Shown piece after piece: positions 41,133 to 49,787 of a DNA stretch of 56,290 nt; the first letter of the stretch is position 1; each line of letters begins with the position of its first letter. Both the position numbers and the translations under genes were made by a program. The notes below the pieces were generated by a model. It was not told the origin of the DNA. It saw only the letters and a program-made list of their open reading frames with translations, and did no database searches. The DNA is from Actinomycetota bacterium (GTDB lineage: Bacteria > Actinomycetota > Actinomycetes > S36-B12). The stretch is from positions 1 through 56,290 of the forward strand of contig JAUXRN010000191.1 of the NCBI GenBank assembly GCA_030681835.1, read 5' to 3'.

Positions 41133-41174
41133 GCCCCGCCCCATGCCGTCCAAACGGACGGCATGGGGCGGGGC
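41133..41174 (+). terminator. Strong 19-bp hairpin after the binding-protein gene
   Basis: GCCCCGCCCCATGCCGTCC (41133-41151) pairs perfectly with 41156-41174 around an AAAC loop; no U-tract follows. It lies inside the operon, so it acts as a partial terminator or as a 3' stabiliser favouring the binding protein over the ATPase. Confidence 0.8.
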
Positions 41175-41219
41175 CGGTGTTAGTACTGTTACGTCTCCCC
41201 GGCGCACGGAGGACTGCCC

Positions 41220-42836
41220 GTGAACAACGAAACGCCGCTGCTGAAGATCACCGACCTCACCAAGGTGTTCGGCGGCCAGAAGGCCCTCGACCGGGTGAAC
41301 CTGACGGTGATGCCAGGTGAGGTCCACGGACTACTGGGAGAGAACGGGTCGGGGAAGTCCACCCTGATCAAGATCCTGTCGGGCTTCTACGAGCCCGAGG
41401 CGGGAAGCCTCGAGGTCAATGGCACCAATGTGCCGTTGCCGCTTCTCCCCGGCCAGTACCGCAGCCTCGGCTTTGAGTTCGTGCACCAGGACCTGGGCCT
41501 GCTGCCCAGCCTCACGGTGACGGAGAACCTGTTTATGGGCCGCGTCGCGGGGTCTCGCGCCAAGTTCCTGTCGTGGCGGTCCGCGCGTCGTGAGGCCGCC
41601 CGTGTGTTCGATGCCTACGACGTCAAGCTTGACCCGGCGGCGCCGGTGGATGAGATACGTCCCGTACAGCGCGCCGTCCTCGCGATCATCCGTGCAGTGG
41701 AAGGCCTCAAGGCATCGCGGGCCTCCGTGGGTAGCAGCGGCGAGCCAAATCTGCTGGTGCTCGATGAGCCGACCGTCTTCCTCCCGCGCCAGGAGGTCGG
41801 TGTCCTCTTCGACCTGGTTCGTGGCATCGTCGCCGACGGCAACAGCGTCTTGTTCGTGTCGCACGACCTCGATGAGGTGCGCCAGATAACGAAGTCAGTC
41901 AGCGTCCTGCGCGACGGGCGCTCTGTCGGCACTTTGGAGACCGCGACGTCCACCAAGCGCGAGCTGGTGAAGCTGATCGTGGGCCGTGACCTCGCTGAAG
42001 CAGACGCGGATGCTCCTGTCACGGCATTGTCCGAGGACATCATCCTCACCGTGAGTGACCTCAACTCCTCACTGGTGCGCGAGGTTTCCTTCGAGCTTCG
42101 GCAGGGGGAGATTCTTGGACTCGCGGGGCTGGTCGGATCGGGATATGAGGACCCCGTCTACTCCCTGTTCGGCGCGGATGCTTCCGCAACGGGTTCCTTC
42201 CAGCTCGGAGATCGGGTTGTCAGCTTCTCGGGCCATCGCGAACGAGACGCGGTACGCATGGGAATGGCGCTCGTGCCCGCTGATCGCAAGATCTTCGGCA
42301 GCATTCCGGACCTGCCAATGGCGGACAACATCAACGTGACCGTTCTGGACCGGTTCTTCTCTAGCGGTCGGCTGAAGCACGGGAAGCTCCGCGATAATGC
42401 GCGATCTCTGCTGAAGGAGTTCGACGTGCGGCCGCCGTTGCCGAGCATGGACTACGGGTTCTTCTCGGGGGGCAATCAGCAGAAGGCGATGATGGCGAAG
42501 TGGCTCCAGTTGCCACCGACCATCCTGCTGCTGCACGAGCCGACCCAGGGGGTCGACATCGGTGCTCGAGAACAGATCTATCAGGTCATCCGTGCAAATG
42601 CGGGGACGATGTCGACCATCGTGGCCAGCTCTGACTACGAGGAGTTGGCGACCCTGTGCGATCGGGTGGGAATATTCGTCAAGGGCCAGCTCCTGGGCTT
42701 CCTCACGGGCGACGAGGTAACTCACGCCAGGATCGCCGAGATGTGTATGGGCCAGGTGGCCGAGGTACGCGAAGCCGTGAGTTCACTGTCCGATTCCCCG
42801 ACTGACGACCTACCCCGGAACGGAGCAGCCACATGA
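41220..42836 (+). CDS. Sugar ABC transporter ATP-binding protein (RbsA/MglA type, two cassettes)
   Basis: 538 aa from the GTG at 41220 with GGAGG upstream. Cassette 1: Walker A GENGSGKST, Walker B NLLVLDEPTVF, H-loop LFVSHDLDEV; its signature is degenerate (RPVQRAVLAIIRAV). Cassette 2: GLAGLVGSGYEDPV (Walker A weak, usual in the family), signature FFSGGNQQKAMMAKW and Walker B ILLLHEPTQGVDIGARE, with His where Asp is usual. It energises uptake through the downstream permease. The stop overlaps the permease start (ATGA). Confidence 0.92.
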   Translation: MNNETPLLKITDLTKVFGGQKALDRVNLTVMPGEVHGLLGENGSGKSTLIKILSGFYEPEAGSLEVNGTNVPLPLLPGQYRSLGFEFVHQDLGLLPSLTVTENLFMGRVAGSRAKFLSWRSARREAARVFDAYDVKLDPAAPVDEIRPVQRAVLAIIRAVEGLKASRASVGSSGEPNLLVLDEPTVFLPRQEVGVLFDLVRGIVADGNSVLFVSHDLDEVRQITKSVSVLRDGRSVGTLETATSTKRELVKLIVGRDLAEADADAPVTALSEDIILTVSDLNSSLVREVSFELRQGEILGLAGLVGSGYEDPVYSLFGADASATGSFQLGDRVVSFSGHRERDAVRMGMALVPADRKIFGSIPDLPMADNINVTVLDRFFSSGRLKHGKLRDNARSLLKEFDVRPPLPSMDYGFFSGGNQQKAMMAKWLQLPPTILLLHEPTQGVDIGAREQIYQVIRANAGTMSTIVASSDYEELATLCDRVGIFVKGQLLGFLTGDEVTHARIAEMCMGQVAEVREAVSSLSDSPTDDLPRNGAAT

Positions 42837-43870
42837 CGACCACCTCGCCATCCGGAATGCCATCAGGCGGACCGCTGGAGAAGAGCGTCACCGTCGAGGT
42901 ACCAGGCTCCCAGCGACGGCTGGCCGGCGCCTTGGAGGCCTATGCGTTGCCGATCGCCTGGGTCGCCATCATCATCATCTTCAGTTTCGTCAAGCCAGAG
43001 ACGTTTGCCCAGTGGTCCAATGTCTCATCCATCCTGTCGTCGAACGCGGTTCTGGTCGTCATCACGCTGGCGCTCATCATTCCGCTCACCACAGGCGACT
43101 TCGACCTCTCAGTGGCCGCCGTGGCGGGCTTGAGCGCGGTCACCGTCGCTCATCTGAATGTGAATGTGGGCTGGCCGCTCTTTGCCTCGATTCTTGCCGC
43201 CCTGGCTGTCGCATTTCTCATCGGTTTGATCAATGGGGGGCTGATCGTCCTGCTGGGAATCGAGAGCCTCATTGTCACCCTTGGCATGAGCACGATCGTC
43301 ACGGGCGTCATGCTCTGGGTTACCGATGCCCGCACGGTGACCGGAGTGGATCAAACGCTCGTGGACATGGTGATCAGGGGACGTTTCCTGGGTATCCCCT
43401 ACCTGTTCTTCTACGCCCTCGTATTGACCATCATCATCTGGTACGTCTTTCAGTTCACGCCCCTAGGCCAGCGCATGCTCGTCGCGGGGCGAAACCGCGA
43501 TGTGGCTCGGCTCGCTGGCATGCGTGTGGGCCTGCTGCGCTGGGGAGCGATGATCGCTGCGTCCCTCATCGCCGCTATCGGAGGGATCCTCATCGTTGGC
43601 CTCTCCAGCTCCGCTGGGCCCTCGACAGGTGTGGACTACCTGCTGCCTGCGTTCGCGGCCGCGTTCCTGGGGTCGACCACTATTCGACCCGGTCGGTTCA
43701 ATGCGTGGGGAACGTTCATCGCCGTCTACTTCCTGGTTACCGGGATCACGGCCCTCCAACTGCTGGGCGCAAAGACATTCGTGCAGTACCTCTTCTACGG
43801 AACGGCCCTGATTCTCGCGGTCGCGCTGTCTCAGCACATCAAGCGACGCAGGCTGAAGCAGGGCTTCTAG
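42833..43870 (+). CDS. Sugar ABC transporter permease (RbsC type)
   Basis: 345 aa, ATG in a 4-bp overlap with the ATPase gene. Eight to ten membrane helices of the branched-sugar permease family: ALIIPLTTGDFDLSVAAVAG is the conserved TGGIDLS-like motif, LIVTLGMSTIVTGVMLWVTD and GRNRDVARLAGMRVGLLRWG (the EAA-like cytoplasmic loop) follow. Only one permease gene is present, consistent with a homodimer. Confidence 0.92.
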   Translation: MTTTSPSGMPSGGPLEKSVTVEVPGSQRRLAGALEAYALPIAWVAIIIIFSFVKPETFAQWSNVSSILSSNAVLVVITLALIIPLTTGDFDLSVAAVAGLSAVTVAHLNVNVGWPLFASILAALAVAFLIGLINGGLIVLLGIESLIVTLGMSTIVTGVMLWVTDARTVTGVDQTLVDMVIRGRFLGIPYLFFYALVLTIIIWYVFQFTPLGQRMLVAGRNRDVARLAGMRVGLLRWGAMIAASLIAAIGGILIVGLSSSAGPSTGVDYLLPAFAAAFLGSTTIRPGRFNAWGTFIAVYFLVTGITALQLLGAKTFVQYLFYGTALILAVALSQHIKRRRLKQGF

Positions 43871-43874
43871 CCCG

Positions 43875-44564
43875 ATGATGCCGGGGGCCGATCATCTGGC
43901 GTCCGTACTGGCGCGCGCGAGGAGCACGGTGACCCCGGTGGACGGGACGACCGAACCCTGGCCGGATATGGACGCATCGTTGGCCGCGGAGGTCGGCGCT
44001 GCCCTGTGCCGACTGATTGGGGCTGAGGGTTCGCCGTACTGGAAGCTGGGCGCAACGGACGTCGCGACCCAAACGCGCTTGGGCGTTCCCGGCCCTCTGT
44101 TTGCCCCGCTTGACCCGGCGTCGGTGCGGAGAGACGTGGTGGCCGCGACGCTTGACCGATCCACGATGATCGCACCCCGCTTCGAGCCAGAGATCGGCGT
44201 GATGTCGGTCGACGGCGTCATCTTCGCCAGCCCCTGCGTGGAGATCGCTGACTGCCGCTTCTCCGGCTGGCGGCTGCCGCCTTGGGGCGTGGTGGCGGAC
44301 GCGACTCTTCAAGGCGAGATGCTCTTTGGACCGCCTGTAGCACCTCAGGACGACGTTGAGGTCACGGTCCGATTCGATGGTCGCGAGGTTGGGCGCGGCC
44401 ACGGTACGTGGCGGGACGCGGTGGCGCGACTGGACCTGCTGCCTCAAGAAGCATCCGCCGCTCTTGTGGCCACGGGGTCGCTGACCTCGCTGTTCGACTG
44501 CGAGCCAGGTGTGTGGACTTTCGACTTCGGCCCGCTGGGCGTACTGACCGTTTCCGTCGTCTAG
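43875..44564 (+). CDS. 2-keto-4-pentenoate-hydratase/FAH-like protein
   Basis: 229 aa. The MhpD-like core is visible: SPYWKLGATDVATQTRLGVP, GPLFAPL and PRFEPEIGVM, where the E-x-E/H metal and catalytic residues lie, and a WRDAVARLDLLP region near the end. Normal members are about 260 aa, so this one is short. Likely hydrates or cleaves a keto-enol acid derived from the imported compound. It starts 4 bp after the permease stop. Confidence 0.78.
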   Translation: MMPGADHLASVLARARSTVTPVDGTTEPWPDMDASLAAEVGAALCRLIGAEGSPYWKLGATDVATQTRLGVPGPLFAPLDPASVRRDVVAATLDRSTMIAPRFEPEIGVMSVDGVIFASPCVEIADCRFSGWRLPPWGVVADATLQGEMLFGPPVAPQDDVEVTVRFDGREVGRGHGTWRDAVARLDLLPQEASAALVATGSLTSLFDCEPGVWTFDFGPLGVLTVSVV

Positions 44565-44577
44565 CCAGCCCTCTGAT

Positions 44578-45816
44578 ATGTCCCCACTCATGGCATCCTC
44601 CCGTCGGCCTCGATCGATGGGCGAGGGGATCTTCGCGTCAGTACTCGTCCTCGCCGCGGGAAGCTTCACGATCATTGGCGCCTCCGCCAACGCTCCCCTG
44701 ATCAGCCAGTCGCTGAACCTCAGCGAAGTCGGAGTTGGTGCTATCGCCTCTGTTGCCTACCTCGGTGCCCTGGTGACAGCCCCCATGAGTGGCCGGCTGA
44801 CCGATCGCTCCGGTCCTGCGCCGGTCATCCTTGTCGGCCTGCTGTCCCTTGCGCTGGGGAGCGTTCTGGCGGGGCTGTCATGGACGGCCGCGGTGTTCTA
44901 CCTCGGCATTCTGGTGGCCGGGTTCGGCTACGGGGCCGTGAACCCGGCCACCACGGTTCTCGCCAACCCGGCAACCGCACGCCGCCGCGGCCTGGTCATG
45001 AGTATCAAGCAGTCGGGCGTTCCGGTAGGCGGCATTGTGGCTGGAGCCGTGCTCCCGACGCTCGGTCTGGCCCTCGGCTGGCGTTGGGCATTCGCGCTGA
45101 CCTCGGCGGTCTGCCTCGCGATCGGACTGGGCATCTTCGTGCGAGGCGGGTACCAGGCGCAGACGACCAAGCCGCAGGGGGTGGCACATCTTTCGCACAG
45201 GCGGATGCGCCTGCCCTACGGTCTCGTGTTCGGCTTGATCATCGCCGGCATCCAAGTGAGCTTGTTCGCCTTCACCGCCATCTACCTAGTACAGGCGCGT
45301 GGCTTCTCCGCCTCCGCGGCCGGACTCGGCGTATCGACGTTGCTTCTGGGCGGGTTGATCGGTCGCCCATTCTGGGGTTGGCTGTCGGACCTTGTCACCC
45401 GGCACCGCCTCATGGTCCTCGAGGGCATCGGCCTGCTGGGGGCCGCGTTCATCGTCGCCTTGGCGCTGGTACCCGATGAGCTCGTCCTGGCGACCCTCGT
45501 CCTCCTCGGGGTGTGCTCTGTCGGGTGGAACGGTGTCTACATCGCCGTTGTGGCCGAGTCCACCGAGCCAGGGAGCGTGGGCAGATCGACGGGCACGTCG
45601 TTGGCGTTGATCAATGCGGGCGCGATTGCCTTTCCCGTGATCATCGGGACCATCGTGGGCTGGTCGGACAGCTGGGTCGTGGGCCTGCTCGTGCTTGGTG
45701 GACTGAGTCTGGCGGCAACACTGGTCGCGGTGGCAACCAGCGAGCGGGTGCCTGATCCCGCGGCGGTGCTGCCGGGGACGGATCGATGGGACCTGACTGA
45801 AGGAGGACGGACATGA
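44578..45816 (+). CDS. Major facilitator superfamily transporter (island copy 1)
   Basis: 412 aa with twelve helices. The loop 2-3 motif GRLTDRSGPAPVILVG is the MFS signature, and VNPATTVLANPATARRRGLV with SIKQSGVPVGG is typical of the CynX/NimT-like (organic anion) group. It likely moves an organic acid in or out. It follows the hydratase gene by 13 bp and overlaps the aldo-keto reductase gene by 4 bp. Confidence 0.88.
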   Translation: MSPLMASSRRPRSMGEGIFASVLVLAAGSFTIIGASANAPLISQSLNLSEVGVGAIASVAYLGALVTAPMSGRLTDRSGPAPVILVGLLSLALGSVLAGLSWTAAVFYLGILVAGFGYGAVNPATTVLANPATARRRGLVMSIKQSGVPVGGIVAGAVLPTLGLALGWRWAFALTSAVCLAIGLGIFVRGGYQAQTTKPQGVAHLSHRRMRLPYGLVFGLIIAGIQVSLFAFTAIYLVQARGFSASAAGLGVSTLLLGGLIGRPFWGWLSDLVTRHRLMVLEGIGLLGAAFIVALALVPDELVLATLVLLGVCSVGWNGVYIAVVAESTEPGSVGRSTGTSLALINAGAIAFPVIIGTIVGWSDSWVVGLLVLGGLSLAATLVAVATSERVPDPAAVLPGTDRWDLTEGGRT

Positions 45817-46814
45817 CCTCGATGAGCCATGTTCAGCTCGGGACGACCGGGATGCCCGTATCGCGCCTGGCGCTGGGGACAGCGACCTTCGGCGGACAGT
45901 GTGACGAGGAGCTCTCATTTCGGATACTTGACTACGCTCATGAGCTGGGAATCACGCTCTTGGATACGGCCGACAAGTATCCCCTCGGTAGTTCGTTCGA
46001 GTCGGCCGGCATTTCTGAGGCGATCGTAGGGAGGTGGATCAGCAGTCGGAAGGCAAGTGTCGTCATCGCGACCAAGGTGCACGGCCAGACTGGGCCGCAT
46101 CCATGGGATCAAGGACTAGGTCGCCGTCACATCAGGGAGGCGGTGGAAGCGTCACTGCGCCGGCTGCAGGTCGACGCTATCGACCTCTACCAACTCCATC
46201 GTCCCGATCCGTCCACGCCGATCGAGGAGACGCTCGAGGTTCTCACCGACCTTGTCCGAGAGGGCAAGGTGCGCTACGTGGGTTGCTCGAACTTCTTGGC
46301 GTATCAGGTAGCCCGTGCATTGGGGCGGAGTGAGGCGAAGGGCCTGGTGTCCTTTGCTTCGGTGCAACCGCGCTACAACCTGCTCTTTCGCCAGCATGAG
46401 CGGGAGTTGATGCCCTTGTGCACTGAGGCGGGTCTGGGTGTCCTCCCGTACAACCTCCTGGCGGGCGGATTGCTCAGCGGCAAGCACACCAGGGGCTTGC
46501 CTCCGGCAGCTTCGACGCGGTTCGCGTCGACCGGTGCCGCGGAGCTGTACCGCGAGCGGTACTGGAACGATGCCGCTTTCGATGCAGTGGAGCAGATCAC
46601 GGTCGCGGCGACCGACCTCGGGCTGACGCTTCCGGTTCTGGCAGCGGCCTGGGTGCTGCACCAACCAGTCGTGACCTCAGCGATCGTTGGAGTGACCCGA
46701 CCCGAGCACCTTGATGCACCGTACGCGGCCTTGCAGGTCCACCTGGAGCCGAGCACACTCGCGCGCCTGGACCTGATCACACGGGCGTTTCGCGAGGGCG
46801 ACGCGGTCCAGTAG
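45813..46814 (+). CDS. Aldo/keto reductase
   Basis: 333 aa NADPH-dependent TIM-barrel reductase. The catalytic tetrad is Asp and Tyr in LLDTADKYPLG, Lys in VIATKVHG and His in LYQLHRPDP. VGCSNFLAYQVARAL and TSAIVGVTRPEHLD (cofactor phosphate loop) are canonical. It interconverts aldehydes or ketones and alcohols. Last gene of the plus-strand operon starting with the binding protein. Confidence 0.92.
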   Translation: MTSMSHVQLGTTGMPVSRLALGTATFGGQCDEELSFRILDYAHELGITLLDTADKYPLGSSFESAGISEAIVGRWISSRKASVVIATKVHGQTGPHPWDQGLGRRHIREAVEASLRRLQVDAIDLYQLHRPDPSTPIEETLEVLTDLVREGKVRYVGCSNFLAYQVARALGRSEAKGLVSFASVQPRYNLLFRQHERELMPLCTEAGLGVLPYNLLAGGLLSGKHTRGLPPAASTRFASTGAAELYRERYWNDAAFDAVEQITVAATDLGLTLPVLAAAWVLHQPVVTSAIVGVTRPEHLDAPYAALQVHLEPSTLARLDLITRAFREGDAVQ

Positions 46815-46825
46815 CACGGGACCTA

Positions 46826-48055
46826 TCACACCCGCTCGCCTCCGCTCATGACGAGGATCTTGCGATCCTGGTCCTGGAGGCACTGAGGTGAACGCAGCGG
46901 GTCGTCGCGCAGGGCCAGGAGGTCCGCTCGCTTGCCTACGTCAATGGTGCCCACGGTGTCACTGACTCCAAGGAGGCGCGCGATGTTCACGGTGATGGTC
47001 CTGAGCGCCTCCTTGGGTGACATGCCGACGATCTCGATGTACGAAACCACTTCCTCGGCGCAACTGCCCTGCGGAAAGTGCGTCAGGCCAGCATCGCCAC
47101 CGGCAACGATCGGGACCCCGGCCTCATGTGCGCGCCGCACGCTAGCGGCGTGGCGCTCGTGGGTGCGCTTGTGCTGGTCGACGATCACCGACGGGATCCC
47201 CATGCTGCCTCCCCGGACCGCGAAGGCTCGATACATCGAGAGAGTGGGCGACAGCGTCACGTTGTTGCGGACCATGAGTTCCAGCGACTCGTCGTCGATG
47301 TAGATCCCATGCTCGATCGTCTGGGCGCCGTGGAACGCAGCGGCGCGAACCGACTCAGCGGACTCAGCGTGGGCCGCGACGGGAACCCCTTGGTACTTCG
47401 CCTCTGACATCACGGCCGCGAACTCCTGCTCGGACAGGCCGTTGCGCTCAGCAGGGCACAGGGGATTGAAGCCGGTCCCGCTCACGCCGACCTTGATCCA
47501 GGCCACCCCGTCCTTGAGCTGGCGTCGAATGGTGGCCCGTGCCTCGTGCGGACCGATGACTTGCACGCCGAGGCCGTATCGGTAGGGGCGGTCTTCGAAT
47601 ACATGCGTGGGATGGAAGTCGGCTAGTCCGCCGGGTCCGGACAGGATCTGCCCCGCCGGATGGATGCTTGGCCCCCGCGCGTCCCCACGTGCGACCGCAT
47701 TGCGGACCTCCACTCCTATGTTGCCGCGGCTTCCGACGTCCCGGACAGTCGTGAAGCCCGCTCGCAGCAGGATCTCGGCGTTGACGACGGCGTCGATGGT
47801 TGCCTCGGGAATCGACTTGCGCAACTCGATGTCGTAGGGGTCGGCGACATCGCGGTAGATGAGGTGGCAGTGGGCATCCATCAGTCCGGGGATCACATGG
47901 CCACCCTCCAGGTCGATCGTGTCGTCGCCCGGCTGCGCAGCCACCATGTCACCCATCTCGGAGATGACACCGCCATCAATTGCGAGGGAGCCCGAGCTGG
48001 CTTCGAAGTCTTCGCCTGTGTAGAAGGTGGCGTTGGTCAGGATTGTTCGAGTCAT
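46826..48055 (-). CDS. Metal-dependent amidohydrolase (imidazolonepropionase/prolidase-like)
   Basis: 409 aa from the ATG at 48055 with GGGAG upstream. The metal ligands are HxH in DAHCHLIYRD, Lys in WIKVGVSG, His in AAHAES and IEHGIY, and Asp in GGDAGLTHF. ARLLGVSDTVGTIDVGKRAD closes the barrel. It hydrolyses a cyclic or linear amide, for instance a dipeptide, lactam or N-acyl compound. Last gene of the operon CoA-transferase, DehI-like, lyase-like, amidohydrolase. Confidence 0.9.
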   Translation of the reverse strand: MTRTILTNATFYTGEDFEASSGSLAIDGGVISEMGDMVAAQPGDDTIDLEGGHVIPGLMDAHCHLIYRDVADPYDIELRKSIPEATIDAVVNAEILLRAGFTTVRDVGSRGNIGVEVRNAVARGDARGPSIHPAGQILSGPGGLADFHPTHVFEDRPYRYGLGVQVIGPHEARATIRRQLKDGVAWIKVGVSGTGFNPLCPAERNGLSEQEFAAVMSEAKYQGVPVAAHAESAESVRAAAFHGAQTIEHGIYIDDESLELMVRNNVTLSPTLSMYRAFAVRGGSMGIPSVIVDQHKRTHERHAASVRRAHEAGVPIVAGGDAGLTHFPQGSCAEEVVSYIEIVGMSPKEALRTITVNIARLLGVSDTVGTIDVGKRADLLALRDDPLRSPQCLQDQDRKILVMSGGERV

Positions 48056-48082
48056 GTCCACTCCCAGATCGATCAGCGGGTG

Positions 48083-49033
48083 TCAGCGATACTGCTGGGC
48101 AAAGGCTTGGAACTCGTCGTAGGTCCCATACTGAGCCACCTTCGCCACGGATGGGACCCCGAGCAACGCGCCGACATGTGCGCTGATGCGGCGGATCGCG
48201 TCGAGGTCCACTCCTGTGTCGACGCCCATTTCTCGGAACAGGTGGACGACGTCCTCGGTGGGCACGTTGCCCATGCCGAGCACCGAAACCGGCATCGCGA
48301 TCCCACCTCCGTAGCCGCCAATGCAGGACTCGAAGGAGGTCGCGCCGTTCTGATATGCGGCGACGACATTCGCAAGAGCCATCCCTGTGCGTTCATGCAG
48401 ATGGACGCCGAGAGCGATGTCGGGGAATCGGGTGGTGATGGCCTTGACTCGGTCCCCGACTGCACGTGGGTTCGACATGCCGATGCTGTCGGCAATGCTC
48501 ACTTCGCGCACTCCGAAGCCGTAGAAGGTATCGATGAGTCCGAGAAGCCGATCCTCGGGGACCGGACCCTCGTATGGGCAGAGGAAGCAGATCCCCATAC
48601 CGACGTCAATATGGACTCCGTTTGCCAGGGCAAGCTCGGTTATCAACCTGATCTGCTCGACGTTCTCGGCAATGGACATGTTGGAGTTCTTCTTGCTGTA
48701 CGTCTCCGACGCCACGATGAGCGCCGAGATCTTGGTGCATCCGGCGTCGATAGCGCGTTGCGCCCCCCTCAGGTTGGGGACCAGCGCGCGGTAGGTGACA
48801 CCCTCCCGAATCGGGAGCGACCGCACGAGGTCATCAGCATCGGCCAGCATGGGGATGACCTTCGGATGGACGAAGCCGGTGACCTCGATCTCCGGGACCC
48901 CGGCATCGGCGATCATGCTGATCAGGTCGAGCTTCTCGTCGGTCGTGGGCACGTGCCATCCGGACTCGTGCACCATCGTCTGCAACCCGTCCCGCAGCAG
49001 CACTTCGACGATGCGTACCTCAGGCTGGCTCAT
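48083..49033 (-). CDS. HMG-CoA-lyase-like aldolase (copy 1), lacking the canonical loop Cys
   Basis: 316 aa from the ATG at 49033 (GGAAGGA upstream). TIM barrel of the HMGL family: Arg14-Asp15 and Gln18 in LLRDGLQTM, His211 and His213 in LGVHLHERTG are the catalytic and metal residues. The loop that in true HMG-CoA lyase reads GLGGC-P here reads ESCIGGYGGGIAMP, so the catalytic Cys is Gly, though Cys237 lies nearby. Retro-aldol cleavage of a 3-hydroxyacyl-CoA is likely but the substrate differs. It overlaps the DehI-like gene by 14 bp. Confidence 0.87.
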   Translation of the reverse strand: MSQPEVRIVEVLLRDGLQTMVHESGWHVPTTDEKLDLISMIADAGVPEIEVTGFVHPKVIPMLADADDLVRSLPIREGVTYRALVPNLRGAQRAIDAGCTKISALIVASETYSKKNSNMSIAENVEQIRLITELALANGVHIDVGMGICFLCPYEGPVPEDRLLGLIDTFYGFGVREVSIADSIGMSNPRAVGDRVKAITTRFPDIALGVHLHERTGMALANVVAAYQNGATSFESCIGGYGGGIAMPVSVLGMGNVPTEDVVHLFREMGVDTGVDLDAIRRISAHVGALLGVPSVAKVAQYGTYDEFQAFAQQYR

Positions 49034-49787
49034 GGGCGATCCTTCCGTTGTGGGTGTGAGGGCTATTCGTGAGTTGGTCAAGGAATTCACCCTCGGCGAT
49101 CATGCTGGCCACGCCGACGGGGAACCAGCTGAACTCCATAGCGGCATCCGGTGGCAAGCTGTCGAGGACACCACCGTCCCGCGTCCCCAGGCCCGCGTCG
49201 GACAAGAGGTCTTGGGCTGCAGCCAGGACGGGCTGGCGCGCGGCGAGTATGTCGCCGCCGTCCGCTGCGAGACGCGTTTGTCGCCAGAGTTGGCGGAGTT
49301 CGTCGGGCCAGGGGGCCAGGTCCCGCCACAGCCCCGGGACAATGGGGCCGCCGTGGCAGCCACGGATGTCCTGCCATATGTCCGCGCATGGAGGTGGCAG
49401 TGGGGGTGCCATAACGCCAGGCTGCCAGGTCGTCGTCGGGCTCGAGATGGCCAGGCTGAACAGCAAGTTGGTCGGATTGGCGGCGCGGTATCGCCCAATG
49501 GCCTTGCTGACTCCTGCGGCACGAGGCCCCTGCCCCTGGGCCCTGGCCGGAAGGGCGGCCACGGCCAGTGAGCGAGCCTTTTCGGGGAATCCGGACGTGT
49601 TGCCCAGGTCGACGACGGCTGCGAGCCGGTCGACCGCGAGCGCGAAGGCGTCCGGGTATGGCGCGAGCCTGCGATACACCGTCGGCACGAAGGTGGACCC
49701 CAACAGGCCTCGGATGCGTGCGTACCCTGCCGCGATCTCGGGTGTCGCCTGATCTTCCGGCACCTCGTCCGACACGACCCGGATCAT
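49020..49787 (-). CDS. DehI-like protein (haloacid-dehalogenase family, AhpD-related fold)
   Basis: 255 aa. Two internal repeats, each of the form 'GYARIRGLLGSTFVPTVYRR-LAPYPDAF' (first) and 'DIWQDIRG...VPGLWRDLAPWPDEL' (second), match the pseudo-symmetric halves of DehI (halocarboxylic acid dehalogenase) and related carboxymuconolactone-decarboxylase-like bundles. Whether it dehalogenates is not shown: the family also holds proteins of unknown activity. The ATG at 49787 overlaps the CoA-transferase stop by 4 bp. Confidence 0.65.
   Translation of the reverse strand: MIRVVSDEVPEDQATPEIAAGYARIRGLLGSTFVPTVYRRLAPYPDAFALAVDRLAAVVDLGNTSGFPEKARSLAVAALPARAQGQGPRAAGVSKAIGRYRAANPTNLLFSLAISSPTTTWQPGVMAPPLPPPCADIWQDIRGCHGGPIVPGLWRDLAPWPDELRQLWRQTRLAADGGDILAARQPVLAAAQDLLSDAGLGTRDGGVLDSLPPDAAMEFSWFPVGVASMIAEGEFLDQLTNSPHTHNGRIAHEPA

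Noticed and set aside
49020-49787. Calling this gene a proven haloacid dehalogenase
   Set aside because: The two-repeat DehI-like layout is visible, but I cannot confirm the catalytic residues by eye, and no other halogen-related gene lies nearby.
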